Below the pieces are notes generated by a model. That model saw only the letters and a program-made list of their open reading frames with translations, was not told the origin of the DNA and did not search any database. Below, piece by piece: positions 1-7,205 of a stretch of DNA of 11,301 nt. This stretch comes from Bacteroidota bacterium. Lineage in GTDB: Bacteria; Bacteroidota; Bacteroidia; Bacteroidales; VadinHA17. The stretch covers positions 1 through 11,301 of the forward strand of contig JAKAXP010000062.1 of NCBI GenBank assembly GCA_021816545.1, read 5' to 3'. Position 1 is the first letter of the stretch. Each line of letters opens with the position of its first letter. The position numbers and the translations under genes are program-made.

Positions 1-1053
1 CGGCTCCGAGAGTGCAATATTGAAGGTGAAGTTGGGGAACTTCTTTTCCAGTTCCCTGAATTCCTCTTCATAGAAGATCTCTCTCTTCGAGCGTGCACCG
101 TACCAGTATGATATCTTCCGCTTCGATTTCTCCGTCTTGAGCATGTGGAATATATGCGATCTCAGGGGAGCCATGCCGGCACCGCCACCCACATATACCA
201 TCTCCGACCCGGTATTCTTGATATGGAACTCGCCGTATGGGCCGCTGATTGTAACCTTGTCGCCAGGCTTGCGCGAGAAGATATATGATGAGCATATTCC
301 GGGAGGAACGTTCATCCACTTGCGGTTCTTGTCCATCGGCGGGGTGGCGATCCTGATATTCAGGATGATAAGGTTCTTTTCTGCCGGGTAGTTTGCCATC
401 GAGTAAGCCCTGAATGTCTCCTCCTCGTTTTTAGCCTTCAGGCTCCACAGGTCAAACTTGTCCCAGTCAGGCCTGTATTCCTCCTCAATCTCTATATCCT
501 TCCGGTAGTCGACCTCATACTTAGGGATATATATCTGGACATACTCGCCTGACCTGAAGTTGAGGTCTTCGCCTTCAGGCAGCTTTACAACAAACTCCTT
601 GATGAATGTTGCAACGTTCCTGTTTGAGACCACCTCGCACTCCCATTTCTTTACCCCGAGCACTGCCTCGGGCACCTTGATTGTCATACTCTCGCGCACC
701 TTGACCTGGCACCCGAGCCTCCAGTGGTCATGCTGTTCGCGGCGGGTGAAGAACCCGGTTTCTGTCGGCAGTATTGATCCTCCGCCCTCTGTGATCTGGC
801 ACCGGCACATGCCGCATGTGCCTCCTCCGCCACAGGCAGAAGGGAGGAAGATCCCGTTGTTTGACATCGTAGAGAGCAGGCTTGATCCCGGTGAGACAAC
901 CATCTCCCGGTCATTGATCTTCAGTGTGATATCGCCCTGCGGTGTCAGCTTCTTTCTTGCGTAGAGAAGAACCACCACCAGCAATATCATCACAAGTAGA
1001 AATACCGCCATACTTATCAGAACGGTGCCTGCAATTGATAAACCTAATACCAT
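1..1053 (-). CDS. nqrF: NqrF, FAD/2Fe-2S NADH-oxidising subunit of Na+-NQR (3' end outside window)
   Basis: NqrF is the NADH-oxidising subunit of the Na+-translocating NADH:quinone oxidoreductase. It passes electrons from NADH through FAD and a 2Fe-2S centre into the membrane subunits. The frame is open from the ATG at 1053 to base 1, giving 351 residues; the family is about 410-420 long, so roughly 60-70 C-terminal residues lie outside. Residues 5-31 form one membrane helix. A ferredoxin domain carries Cys74, Cys80, Cys83 and Cys115 (C-x5-C-x2-C spacing, as in Vibrio NqrF). The FAD motif RAYSMAN is at 215-221, and the NADH-pocket motif GGGAGMAPLRSH is at 289-300. It is the last of the six nqr genes, starting 15 bases after nqrE, with no clear Shine-Dalgarno. 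No frame break is visible. Identification is very secure. Confidence 0.96.
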   Translation of the reverse strand, partial: MVLGLSIAGTVLISMAVFLLVMILLVVVLLYARKKLTPQGDITLKINDREMVVSPGSSLLSTMSNNGIFLPSACGGGGTCGMCRCQITEGGGSILPTETGFFTRREQHDHWRLGCQVKVRESMTIKVPEAVLGVKKWECEVVSNRNVATFIKEFVVKLPEGEDLNFRSGEYVQIYIPKYEVDYRKDIEIEEEYRPDWDKFDLWSLKAKNEEETFRAYSMANYPAEKNLIILNIRIATPPMDKNRKWMNVPPGICSSYIFSRKPGDKVTISGPYGEFHIKNTGSEMVYVGGGAGMAPLRSHIFHMLKTEKSKRKISYWYGARSKREIFYEEEFRELEKKFPNFTFNIALSEP

Positions 1054-1068
1054 TTCCGTATAGTTTCT

Positions 1069-1686
1069 TTATAATGTGATACCCAGGAAGCTCATAAATG
1101 CGATACCCATCAGGCCGGTCAGGATGAATGTAATCCCCAGTCCGCGTAACGGAGCAGGCACGTTTGAGTAGCGCATTTTCTCCCTGATGGCAGCCAGCGC
1201 CACAATGGCAAGCCACCAGCCGATACCGGAGCCAAGCCCGAAGACCGTTGCCTCACCGATACTTTCATATTCCCTCTCCTGCATGAAGAGCGATGCACCA
1301 AGTATTGCACAGTTGACAGCAATCAGAGGCAGGAATATACCCAGCGAGTTGTAAAGTGCAGGACTGAACTTCTCTATTATCATCTCAACCAGCTGCGTCA
1401 TTGATGCAATGACTGCGATGAACATAATAAATGAAAGGAAGCTGAGGTCAAGGGTGGCGAGACTCTCATTCAGCCATGCCAGTGCCCCCTTCTTCAGCAC
1501 ATACTGCTCAAGCAGGAAGTTGACAGGTACGGTAATCACAAGCACGAAGGTGACTGCAATTCCGAGTCCCATCGATGTCTTTACAGTCTTCGACACAGCC
1601 AGGTATGAACACATACCAAGGAAGTATGCGAAGATCATGTTGTCGATGAAGATCGACTTAACGAATATATTGATCAGATGTTCCAT
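1069..1686 (-). CDS. nqrE: NqrE, membrane subunit of Na+-NQR
   Basis: NqrE is an integral membrane subunit of Na+-NQR that packs against NqrD. The two share an inverted-topology fold and together hold an iron centre between them. The 205-residue product matches the usual length and is almost entirely hydrophobic, with about six helices. Cys26 (in LGMCSYLA) and Cys125 (in AVNCAILGA) sit in the two pseudo-symmetric halves, where the family's iron-ligand cysteines lie. It ends GLMGIAFMSFLGITL, typical of NqrE. The gene lies 11 bases after nqrD and 15 before nqrF; a GGAAG lies just upstream of the ATG, closer than ideal. It is distinguished from the paralogous RnfA by its place in a full nqrA-F operon and by its sequence. 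Confidence 0.95.
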   Translation of the reverse strand: MEHLINIFVKSIFIDNMIFAYFLGMCSYLAVSKTVKTSMGLGIAVTFVLVITVPVNFLLEQYVLKKGALAWLNESLATLDLSFLSFIMFIAVIASMTQLVEMIIEKFSPALYNSLGIFLPLIAVNCAILGASLFMQEREYESIGEATVFGLGSGIGWWLAIVALAAIREKMRYSNVPAPLRGLGITFILTGLMGIAFMSFLGITL

Positions 1687-1697
1687 GACTTCCGCTG

Positions 1698-2351
1698 TTA
1701 CTTGTTTTCAATCAGAGACTTGTTACGGCTTCGCTGGTACCAGATTATCAGTCCAACAGTAATAAGCGCCATCGGAGGCAGTATCATCATGCCGTTATCC
1801 TCGTACCCGAAATTGTAAAACCCAAGCTTTTCCATCACCGGGTATCCAAATACACTGCCGCTTCCCAGGAGTTCCCTGAAGAATGACACAATCAACAGTA
1901 TCATACCGTACCCTGCGCCGTTGCCAATACCGTCGAGGAATGAAGGCCACGGGTCATTCGCCATCGCGAAAGCCTCAAGGCGGCCCATCAGGATACAGTT
2001 TGTAATTATCAGACCAACGAATACCGAGAGCTGCTTGCTCACGTCAAAGGCGAAGGCCTTCAGGAACTGGTCAACGATGATCACCAGGGTTGCGATCACA
2101 ACCAGCTGGACGATGATCCTGATCCGTCCCGGTATTGATTTGCGCATAGACGCGATAATCATGTTTGAGAGCGCCACCACAATCGTGACGGAGATTGCCA
2201 TCACTATTGCGGGTTTCATCTTCACCGTCACAGCCAGCGCCGAGCAGATACCCAGCACCTGTACCGTGATAGGGTTGTCAATCCCCAGCGGGTTTTTTAA
2301 CAGCTTCTTATTTTTTGCCGACAACAGCGGCTCCTTTTCAACTTTTTCCAT
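1698..2351 (-). CDS. nqrD: NqrD, membrane subunit of Na+-NQR
   Basis: NqrD is the second of the two paired hydrophobic subunits of Na+-NQR and shares the membrane iron site with NqrE. The product has 217 residues. A short charged N-terminus is followed by NPLGIDNPITVQVLGICSAL, the family signature, with Cys36; the second conserved half carries Cys119 in ITNCILMGR. About six membrane helices are visible. The motif GRLEAFAMAN near 123-132 and the segment rich in Gly and Asn after it (GIGNGAGYG) are characteristic. The start at 2351 is supported by AGGAAG about eight bases upstream, which lies over the end of nqrC; the nqrC stop is only two bases away, so translation is probably coupled. The C-terminal tail is polar and rich in Lys and Asn. 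Confidence 0.95.
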   Translation of the reverse strand: MEKVEKEPLLSAKNKKLLKNPLGIDNPITVQVLGICSALAVTVKMKPAIVMAISVTIVVALSNMIIASMRKSIPGRIRIIVQLVVIATLVIIVDQFLKAFAFDVSKQLSVFVGLIITNCILMGRLEAFAMANDPWPSFLDGIGNGAGYGMILLIVSFFRELLGSGSVFGYPVMEKLGFYNFGYEDNGMMILPPMALITVGLIIWYQRSRNKSLIENK

Positions 2352-2353
2352 AA

Positions 2354-3055
2354 TTACTTCCTGTTTTGGCTGAGGTATTTTTCATATTTGATAAGGCCGT
2401 CATGAACCATTTTCTCAAGCCCCTTGCTTGTGATTGTTCCGCCTGAGATAGCATCCACCTCATGCGGATTGCCGGGTCTTGCTCCTCCCTTCACCACCTT
2501 CACCGACACAAATGTTCCGTTTTCAAAAAGGCTCTTGTCATGAAACTGGCTTTCAAAGGGTGTGGTGTTGATCTCGGCACCCAGCCCGGGCGTCTCGCCC
2601 TTATGGTCAAATGTTACACCGGCTATTGTAGCCAGGTCTTCCTTGAGGGAGACATATCCCCAGATCGGGCCCCAGAGTCCTTTCCCCTCCAGGGGGAAGA
2701 TGCGCAGCGTATCGCCGTTATCGGCTACTGCCACAAATACAGGAAGGTACTGCTCGGCAAGAAGTTTCTTCTGTTCGGCGCGAAGCGTCACAGTAAAAGC
2801 ATCAACACCGTCAAACTTTTTCGCTTCGGTATTGATCACGAAGCTCTCCCTGACATACTTGTCATACAGCTGCACGGCGTTTGACTTTTCGGAAGGCACG
2901 TTGATTGAAGAGAGGATATTCATCTTCTTCTCCACCTCCACGTTCTTCTCCTGCTTCGGCTGGAGCAGCAGTGCCGTCAGTGACAGCAGGATGGCAACGG
3001 CGACAACCATCACCACCGAGAAAATCATAATATACTTGTTGCTGAAGTCTTTCAT
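2354..3055 (-). CDS. nqrC: NqrC, covalent-FMN periplasmic subunit of Na+-NQR
   Basis: NqrC carries a covalently bound FMN on the outer face of the membrane and relays electrons within Na+-NQR. The 233-residue product has one N-terminal membrane helix (about 9-31) followed by a soluble FMN-binding domain. The motif GLGAEI at 157-162 is typical of that domain. The flavinylation motif is DAISGGT at 201-207, with Thr207 as the expected phosphoester acceptor; the usual form is SGAT, so Gly replaces Ala just before the acceptor. Attachment normally needs the ApbE flavin transferase, which is not in the window. The gene lies 11 bases after nqrB without an obvious Shine-Dalgarno and 2 bases before nqrD. 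RnfG is the nearest alternative, but the operon context rules for NqrC. Confidence 0.95.
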   Translation of the reverse strand: MKDFSNKYIMIFSVVMVVAVAILLSLTALLLQPKQEKNVEVEKKMNILSSINVPSEKSNAVQLYDKYVRESFVINTEAKKFDGVDAFTVTLRAEQKKLLAEQYLPVFVAVADNGDTLRIFPLEGKGLWGPIWGYVSLKEDLATIAGVTFDHKGETPGLGAEINTTPFESQFHDKSLFENGTFVSVKVVKGGARPGNPHEVDAISGGTITSKGLEKMVHDGLIKYEKYLSQNRK

Positions 3056-3066
3056 ATCTCGTGCAG

Positions 3067-4224
3067 TTAAGCGGTCCTTACTCTTTTAAGCCTTCTCCTG
3101 ATATTGGCATTCACCACATAATGGTCAATCAGCGGCGCCATCACGTTCATCAGGAGTATGGCCAGCATGGTACCCTCGGGATATGCCGGGTTAAAGACCC
3201 TGATTACCACAACCATGATTCCTGTCAGGGCTCCGTATATGAATTTCCCGGTATTGGTCTGTGCCGCGGTCACGGGGTCAGTTGCCATGAACACCGTCCC
3301 GAAGGCAAAACCTCCCATTATCAGGTGGTAGTAAGCGGGTATCTGGGTGTATTCGTTTCCGCCGGTGGCGTTAAGTAGCAACCCGAGACCCAGTGCCCCC
3401 AGGGTCATGCTTAGCATGATCCTCCAGCTGCCCACACCGGTCACCAGGAGTATGAAAGCTCCTATAAGTATTGCAACCGTTGAGGTTTCGCCAACCGACC
3501 CGGGAATTGTTCCGATGAACATATCCATCGGTGAAGGCATCTGCGCAAATCCGTCAAGTTTGGCCAACGCAAGGGGTGTGGCTCCGGAGAATCCGTCAAG
3601 GGCTCCGTTTTTGGCAAGCCCCTCGATCCATACCTTGTCACCAGTCATCCACCCGGGATAACTGAAGAAGAGGAAGGCCCTGGCAGTAAGTGCGGGGTTC
3701 AGGATATTCATCCCTGTACCGCCGAAAACCTCCTTGCCCAGGATAACGGCAAAAGCAACCGAGATGGCCACCATCCATAGAGGCACATCTATCGGCATTA
3801 TAAGAGGTATCAGCATCCCGGTCACCAGGTAACCCTCATTGATCTCATGGCCTCTTATCTGCGCAGCGATGAACTCGATGCCCAGTCCTGTCAGGTAGCT
3901 CACTATGATCATCGGAAGCAGCTTCAGGAAGCCGAACCAGAACATCTGCAGGAGGGTCCAGTCATTGATGCCGAACGCCCTCGTATGCTGGAGTCCAATG
4001 TTGTAGCATCCGAACAGCAGGGCCGGCATGAGCGCTATGAGAACCACTGTCATCGTCCGCTTCATGTCCATATAATCCCTTATATGTGACCCTTTTGTGG
4101 TAACCTTGTCAGAAACAAAAAGGAAGGTGGCAAAGCCGTCATAGACGGAATGCAGCTTCTCAAAGCGGCCTCCCTTCTCAAAGAGAGGCTCTATCTTTTT
4201 CATTTTTTTCAGCAGGAAATTCAT
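3067..4224 (-). CDS. nqrB: NqrB, covalent-FMN and riboflavin membrane subunit of Na+-NQR
   Basis: NqrB is the large membrane subunit of Na+-NQR. It carries covalent FMN and riboflavin, lies close to the quinone site and is part of the sodium path. The product has 385 residues, somewhat shorter than the roughly 415 of Vibrio NqrB. About ten helices follow a cytoplasmic N-terminus (1-55). Family landmarks include GHEINEGYLVTG (125-136), KEVFGGTGMNILNPALTARA (164-183), the FMN-attachment motif DGFSGAT (210-216, Thr216 acceptor), IPGSVGETST (240-249), GGFAFGTVFMATDPV (304-318) and NPAYPEGTMLAILLMN (345-360). The start at 4224 has AAGGAAAGAG about ten bases upstream. It lies 18 bases after nqrA. 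No broken frame is visible. Confidence 0.96.
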   Translation of the reverse strand: MNFLLKKMKKIEPLFEKGGRFEKLHSVYDGFATFLFVSDKVTTKGSHIRDYMDMKRTMTVVLIALMPALLFGCYNIGLQHTRAFGINDWTLLQMFWFGFLKLLPMIIVSYLTGLGIEFIAAQIRGHEINEGYLVTGMLIPLIMPIDVPLWMVAISVAFAVILGKEVFGGTGMNILNPALTARAFLFFSYPGWMTGDKVWIEGLAKNGALDGFSGATPLALAKLDGFAQMPSPMDMFIGTIPGSVGETSTVAILIGAFILLVTGVGSWRIMLSMTLGALGLGLLLNATGGNEYTQIPAYYHLIMGGFAFGTVFMATDPVTAAQTNTGKFIYGALTGIMVVVIRVFNPAYPEGTMLAILLMNVMAPLIDHYVVNANIRRRLKRVRTA

Positions 4225-4242
4225 ATCAGGCTCTTTCCTTAA

Positions 4243-5595
4243 TTAGTTCATCTCTTTTATCATCATGTTGATCCCGCTGCGGATTAACTCCTGGATCTCT
4301 GTCTTTGAAGGATCAATGTACTCGCACAGGGCGAAATCCTCCTCGGCCACCTCGTAAATGCCCAGGTTCTCCATAAGCTCGATGTCTCCGGCCATGATGG
4401 CCTTGAGGAGATGTACAGGATAAATATCCATAGGAAGGACGTTTTCATAGTGCCCTGTGACCACGAAAGCCCTGTGACCGCCATGAAGGTTGGTGTCAAG
4501 TTCATATTCCCTGCCGGGAACAAGCTTCGAAAGAAAAGTCCGCCAGTAACTGAACTTCTTCAGTCCCGGAGCAGCCCATCCGAAGAACTCATGGTAGTCT
4601 CCCTCGGGGATCACTGTCACCATGTTGTCATAGAATCCGAATGAGCCATCAGGAGATATTTTTTTGCCTGTCAGCACATTGCCGCTGATTATCCTGAGGT
4701 TGCCTTCTCCGAGGTTACCCTTGAGGACACCGCTCACCGAGGCTCCCGGCCTGATGCGGTGGTACTTACGGTGCTGAGCGCCGGGGCCGGCAAGGGCGAT
4801 GACCTTTTCCCGGTCATGGAACCCGGTGCCAAATAGCTTGCCGATAGCCACCACATCCTGCAGATCGAGGGTCCAGACCACCTCTCCCTTCGATACAGGA
4901 GCGATATGGTGGATCTGCACTCCCACGTTGCCTGCGGGATGTGGACCAGAGAACCGGTGAAACTCCACGTTTTTAAGATTCTTCAACTCTGCAACCCTTG
5001 AACCCTCGGCATCCTGCGAGATGTGGATCTTGCCGTCGGTCAGCCGCGTGAGGGCATTTATTCCTGCCTGCAGGTGGCCTCCATGCACATTGGCCATTGC
5101 AAAATCGAGGTCCGGCGCCAGCGGTGCTGTGTCAAAGGCCGAGATAAAAATGTCCCTTGGGACTGTACCCGGCCGGGCAACGATGTGATAGGGACGCTGC
5201 CTGAGCACAGGCCACAGACCTGATTTCAGGAGCTTCTCCGTCACCTGCTCACGGGTAATGCCGAGCGGATCCGCCGGACCGAAATCGATCCGTTCATTTC
5301 CCTGTTGCTCGATTACAACCTCAATGAGCGCACGCTTCTCGCCCCTGATTATTTCCTTAACAACACCGGATACCGGTGATACAAACTTTATCTCAGGGAA
5401 TGCCTTGTCATGAAACAGCACACTGCCGGCCATGACTCTGTCTCCCTCCTGTACCTCCAGACGTGCAACAAGCCCCGGAAAATCCGCAAACCTGACCCCG
5501 TACCGGGTCACGGCCACCTCGGGAAGAAGTATCTTCTCCGCTTTCCCTGCAAGCTTGATGTTTAATCCTTTACGTAATCTGATCAGTGTTGACAT
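4243..5595 (-). CDS. nqrA: NqrA, peripheral quinone-associated subunit of Na+-NQR
   Basis: NqrA is the cytoplasmic peripheral subunit of Na+-NQR; it docks on NqrB and has been linked to quinone binding. The product has 450 residues, the normal family length, with no membrane helix. The N-terminal domain begins IRLRKGLNIKLAGKA, and a barrel-sandwich (biotinyl/lipoyl-like) motif lies at 71-79 (FVSPVSGVV). Further family motifs are SGLWPVLRQRPY (125-136), HGGHLQAGINALTR (171-184) and FSGPHPAGNVGVQIHHIAPV (215-234). It is the first gene of the operon, so its promoter should lie in the 156-base region shared with the divergent plug gene. The ATG at 5595 is the first in-frame ATG giving the conserved N-terminus; no strong Shine-Dalgarno precedes it, as is common in Bacteroidota. 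Confidence 0.96.
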   Translation of the reverse strand: MSTLIRLRKGLNIKLAGKAEKILLPEVAVTRYGVRFADFPGLVARLEVQEGDRVMAGSVLFHDKAFPEIKFVSPVSGVVKEIIRGEKRALIEVVIEQQGNERIDFGPADPLGITREQVTEKLLKSGLWPVLRQRPYHIVARPGTVPRDIFISAFDTAPLAPDLDFAMANVHGGHLQAGINALTRLTDGKIHISQDAEGSRVAELKNLKNVEFHRFSGPHPAGNVGVQIHHIAPVSKGEVVWTLDLQDVVAIGKLFGTGFHDREKVIALAGPGAQHRKYHRIRPGASVSGVLKGNLGEGNLRIISGNVLTGKKISPDGSFGFYDNMVTVIPEGDYHEFFGWAAPGLKKFSYWRTFLSKLVPGREYELDTNLHGGHRAFVVTGHYENVLPMDIYPVHLLKAIMAGDIELMENLGIYEVAEEDFALCEYIDPSKTEIQELIRSGINMMIKEMN

Positions 5596-5751
5596 ACTTA
5601 AACTGAATCTGTTTTCCTTTTAGATGACAATTATACTATATTGTTAATTTATTCACAGAATAAGGTCATATTTATCACATAACTCTTTTTCGTGCGTGTT
5701 GTTCAGAGAGCGGCAGGATATTTGTATTTTAGTCCTGAATAATTTCCGGCA
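5596..5751. promoter_or_regulatory. Divergent promoter region between nqrA and the T9SS plug gene
   Basis: These 156 AT-rich bases separate the divergent starts of nqrA and the plug gene, so they should hold both promoters. Bacteroidota promoters use TAnnTTTG near -7 and TTTG near -33. On the minus strand TATAATTG (plus positions 5628-5635) matches 7 of 8 and lies 32 bases before the nqrA ATG. On the plus strand GATATTTG (5717-5724) matches 7 of 8 and lies 27 bases before the plug ATG. Neither has a convincing TTTG at the right distance, so the exact boxes are weak guesses; that the region holds promoters is a safe inference from layout. Confidence 0.5.
5649..5663. repeat. 15-bp palindrome in the divergent promoter region, possible operator
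   Basis: TTATTC and GAATAA form perfect six-base arms around a central ACA. The palindrome lies 53 bases from the nqrA start and 88 bases from the plug start, immediately upstream of the candidate nqrA -7 element. That position would suit a regulator binding site. The arms are short and AT-rich, so chance is possible. I do not recognise it as a known operator; it does not fit the CRP/FNR consensus. Confidence 0.35.
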
Positions 5752-7050
5752 ATGCTGAAACCATTAACAAAGATAAAACTATTAAGTTTACTATTATTCT
5801 GTCTTCCTTATCACCTTTATTCTTCCCCGGCGCCTGAATTTTCCTCTGTTGAATATGCCGCTGAAAACGTGAAGAGCATCACCTTTGAAAAAGAGGGATG
5901 GAAACTGGCATACCCCTTCCTTCAACCGGGATCGGGTGATCAGCTCATGCTCAGCTTTGACATCATCGACAGCGACGGTTCAACCCTCTGGTACAGTATT
6001 ACACACTGTGACCGCGAATGGAACCGGAGCGACCTTTTCACAAGTGATTACCTCGAGGGTTACGAGGAGAACCAGGTGACCGATTTTGCCCCTTCATTCA
6101 ACACCAGGATAAACTATACACATTACCGCCTCTCCCTTCCCAACAGTGATGTCCGCTTCCTGGTATCAGGAAACTATGTGATCACTATCTGGGCTGCTGA
6201 CGACCCGGAGAAACCTCTGCTGGTCAGACGTTTTTACATCAGTGAAGGAAGCACGTCGGCAACAGTGGTCTTCCGCAGACCCATGAAACCCGGAACGACA
6301 GAGACACATCAGCAGGCGGAGATTACCCTGGCAACAGGCTCCCTGCCTGTGACTGACCCCTACCGCCAGGTGACGATCACCGTGATGCAGAACGGGCGTG
6401 CCGACAGGATTCATTCCGGCTTAACGCCCGACTTTGTGGGCAGCGGAAGACTTGAATACAACACACTGTCAGACAAGACACTTTTCCCCGGCGGAAATGA
6501 GTTCAGGTACTTCGACATCAAGACTGTAAGGCAGACAAGGCAGAATGTAAGGGCAATCGACTTCGTGAACGGCGTTTACAATGCTTTTCTGGTCCCGTCT
6601 GACGACAGGGAATTCAAACCTTACTTTTTCAACGAGGACTTCAACGGTAAATTTGTTGCTGCAATTGAAGAGAGCAATGATCCGGACAGGGAGGCCGATT
6701 ATGTCTGGGTCTGGTTCACAATGCCGGCATACCAGGAAATACGCGGAGGGGCTGTTTATCTTGCGGGCGACTTCTGCAACTGGCAGTACTCTCCTGCAAA
6801 CCGGATGTCATGGAATGCAGTGAAGGGATGTTATGAAGCCTCCCTCCTGCTGAAACAGGGGTGGTATAATTATGAATACGTTTTTATCCCTGACCGATCA
6901 CCGGCACCTGAAGGATTCCATTTTGAAGGCAGCCACTGGGAGACCGAGAATGACTACCTGGTGCTAACCTACTTCCGTGATCCGTCCACCCGGTATGACC
7001 GGCTCACCGGCATCACACTGGCGAATACGCGGGCGGGTAACAGGCAATAG
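5752..7050 (+). CDS. T9SS plug protein (DUF5103 / T9SS_plug_1st family)
   Basis: The product belongs to the former DUF5103 family, now called the type IX secretion system plug protein. In Flavobacterium johnsoniae a member was found closing the periplasmic end of the SprA translocon pore. The 432-residue protein has a signal peptide (residues 1 to about 25: Lys-rich start, Leu-rich core, then YSSPAP), so it is exported. A first beta-rich domain contains the family pattern around YSITHCDREWNRSDL (about 82-96) and the later motif FNTRINYTHYRLSLPN (116-131). A C-terminal immunoglobulin/CBM48-like part contains GGAVYLAGDFCNWQ (about 335-348). It is divergent from nqrA and convergent with mog, so probably monocistronic. 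No Shine-Dalgarno is seen. Its stop codon lies inside a heptad repeat tract, giving a polar GNRQ tail. Family call is confident; the plug role is from homology. Confidence 0.88.
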   Translation: MLKPLTKIKLLSLLLFCLPYHLYSSPAPEFSSVEYAAENVKSITFEKEGWKLAYPFLQPGSGDQLMLSFDIIDSDGSTLWYSITHCDREWNRSDLFTSDYLEGYEENQVTDFAPSFNTRINYTHYRLSLPNSDVRFLVSGNYVITIWAADDPEKPLLVRRFYISEGSTSATVVFRRPMKPGTTETHQQAEITLATGSLPVTDPYRQVTITVMQNGRADRIHSGLTPDFVGSGRLEYNTLSDKTLFPGGNEFRYFDIKTVRQTRQNVRAIDFVNGVYNAFLVPSDDREFKPYFFNEDFNGKFVAAIEESNDPDREADYVWVWFTMPAYQEIRGGAVYLAGDFCNWQYSPANRMSWNAVKGCYEASLLLKQGWYNYEYVFIPDRSPAPEGFHFEGSHWETENDYLVLTYFRDPSTRYDRLTGITLANTRAGNRQ

Positions 7051-7064
7051 GCAGTAGGCAGTAG
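7042..7064 (+). repeat. Heptad repeat tract, three AGGCA(A/G)T units, at the end of the plug gene
   Basis: Three consecutive heptads read AGGCAAT, AGGCAGT, AGGCAGT, followed by AG. The first unit is coding and its TAG junction with the second unit is the stop codon of the plug gene (7048-7050). An inverted counterpart of the same length lies at 7183-7205, at the end of mog; the two 23-base tracts agree at 19 positions. From memory, heptads of this general kind recur in intergenic regions of Bacteroidota genomes; I cannot confirm that here. Confidence 0.75.
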
Positions 7065-7077
7065 TCTGAGCTACTGC
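7058..7077. repeat. Small inverted repeat after the plug gene
   Basis: GCAGTAG (7058-7064) pairs perfectly with CTACTGC (7071-7077) across a six-base loop. The left arm is the third heptad unit of the adjoining repeat tract. No T-run follows on either strand, so it is a poor terminator by itself; the stronger hairpin at 7145-7167 is a better candidate. It may protect the 3' end of the mRNA or be a by-product of the repeats. Confidence 0.5.
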
Positions 7078-7144
7078 ATAATATGCAGATGCTGAATAGA
7101 TTTTGTCAACACTCTTGCCTCCCCTGCAATCTGGCTCCTTCGCT

Positions 7145-7170
7145 GAAATGACCCACCGGGTCATTTCTTT
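7145..7170 (+). terminator. Hairpin terminator in the convergent intergenic region
   Basis: GAAATGACCC (7145-7154) and GGGTCATTTC (7158-7167) form a perfect ten-base-pair stem with a three-base loop ACC, followed by TTT on the plus strand. It lies between two convergent genes, about 95 bases after the plug stop and 20 bases beyond the mog stop. Orientation favours ending plug transcription; on the minus strand no T-run follows, but the symmetric stem could still slow polymerase coming from mog. The T-run is short, so this is a likely rather than certain intrinsic terminator. Confidence 0.7.
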
Positions 7171-7182
7171 ACGCTTGGCCCT

Positions 7183-7205
7183 CTCTTGCCTAATGCCTCT
7201 TGCCT
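7183..7205 (-). repeat. Inverted heptad repeat tract at the end of mog
   Basis: Read on the minus strand, three heptads AGGCAAG, AGGCATT, AGGCAAG are followed by AG. The TAG at the junction of the second and third unit (7190-7192) is the mog stop codon, so the last residues (KGKRH) are encoded by the repeat. The nine-base unit AGGCAAGAG occurs twice here and a third time at 7112-7120, same strand. The tract mirrors that at 7042-7064, so the two bracket 164 bases in inverted orientation. Confidence 0.75.

Noticed and set aside
560..964. Plus-strand open frame of 134 codons
   Set aside because: It lies wholly antisense to nqrF, whose cysteines and FAD/NADH motifs are clear; the antisense translation has no recognisable features.
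2562..3089. Plus-strand open frame of 175 codons
   Set aside because: It is antisense to nqrC and extends into the nqrC-nqrB junction; low-complexity Ser/Thr-rich shadow translation with no domain.
5656..5685. CRP/FNR-like half sites (TGTGA-type) in the divergent promoter region
   Set aside because: Individual TGTGA-like words occur but no properly spaced symmetric partner is present on either strand.
7042..7205. Possible CRISPR-like array
   Set aside because: The units are 7 bases long, contiguous and without unique spacers, and the two tracts are inverted; nothing resembles a CRISPR repeat.
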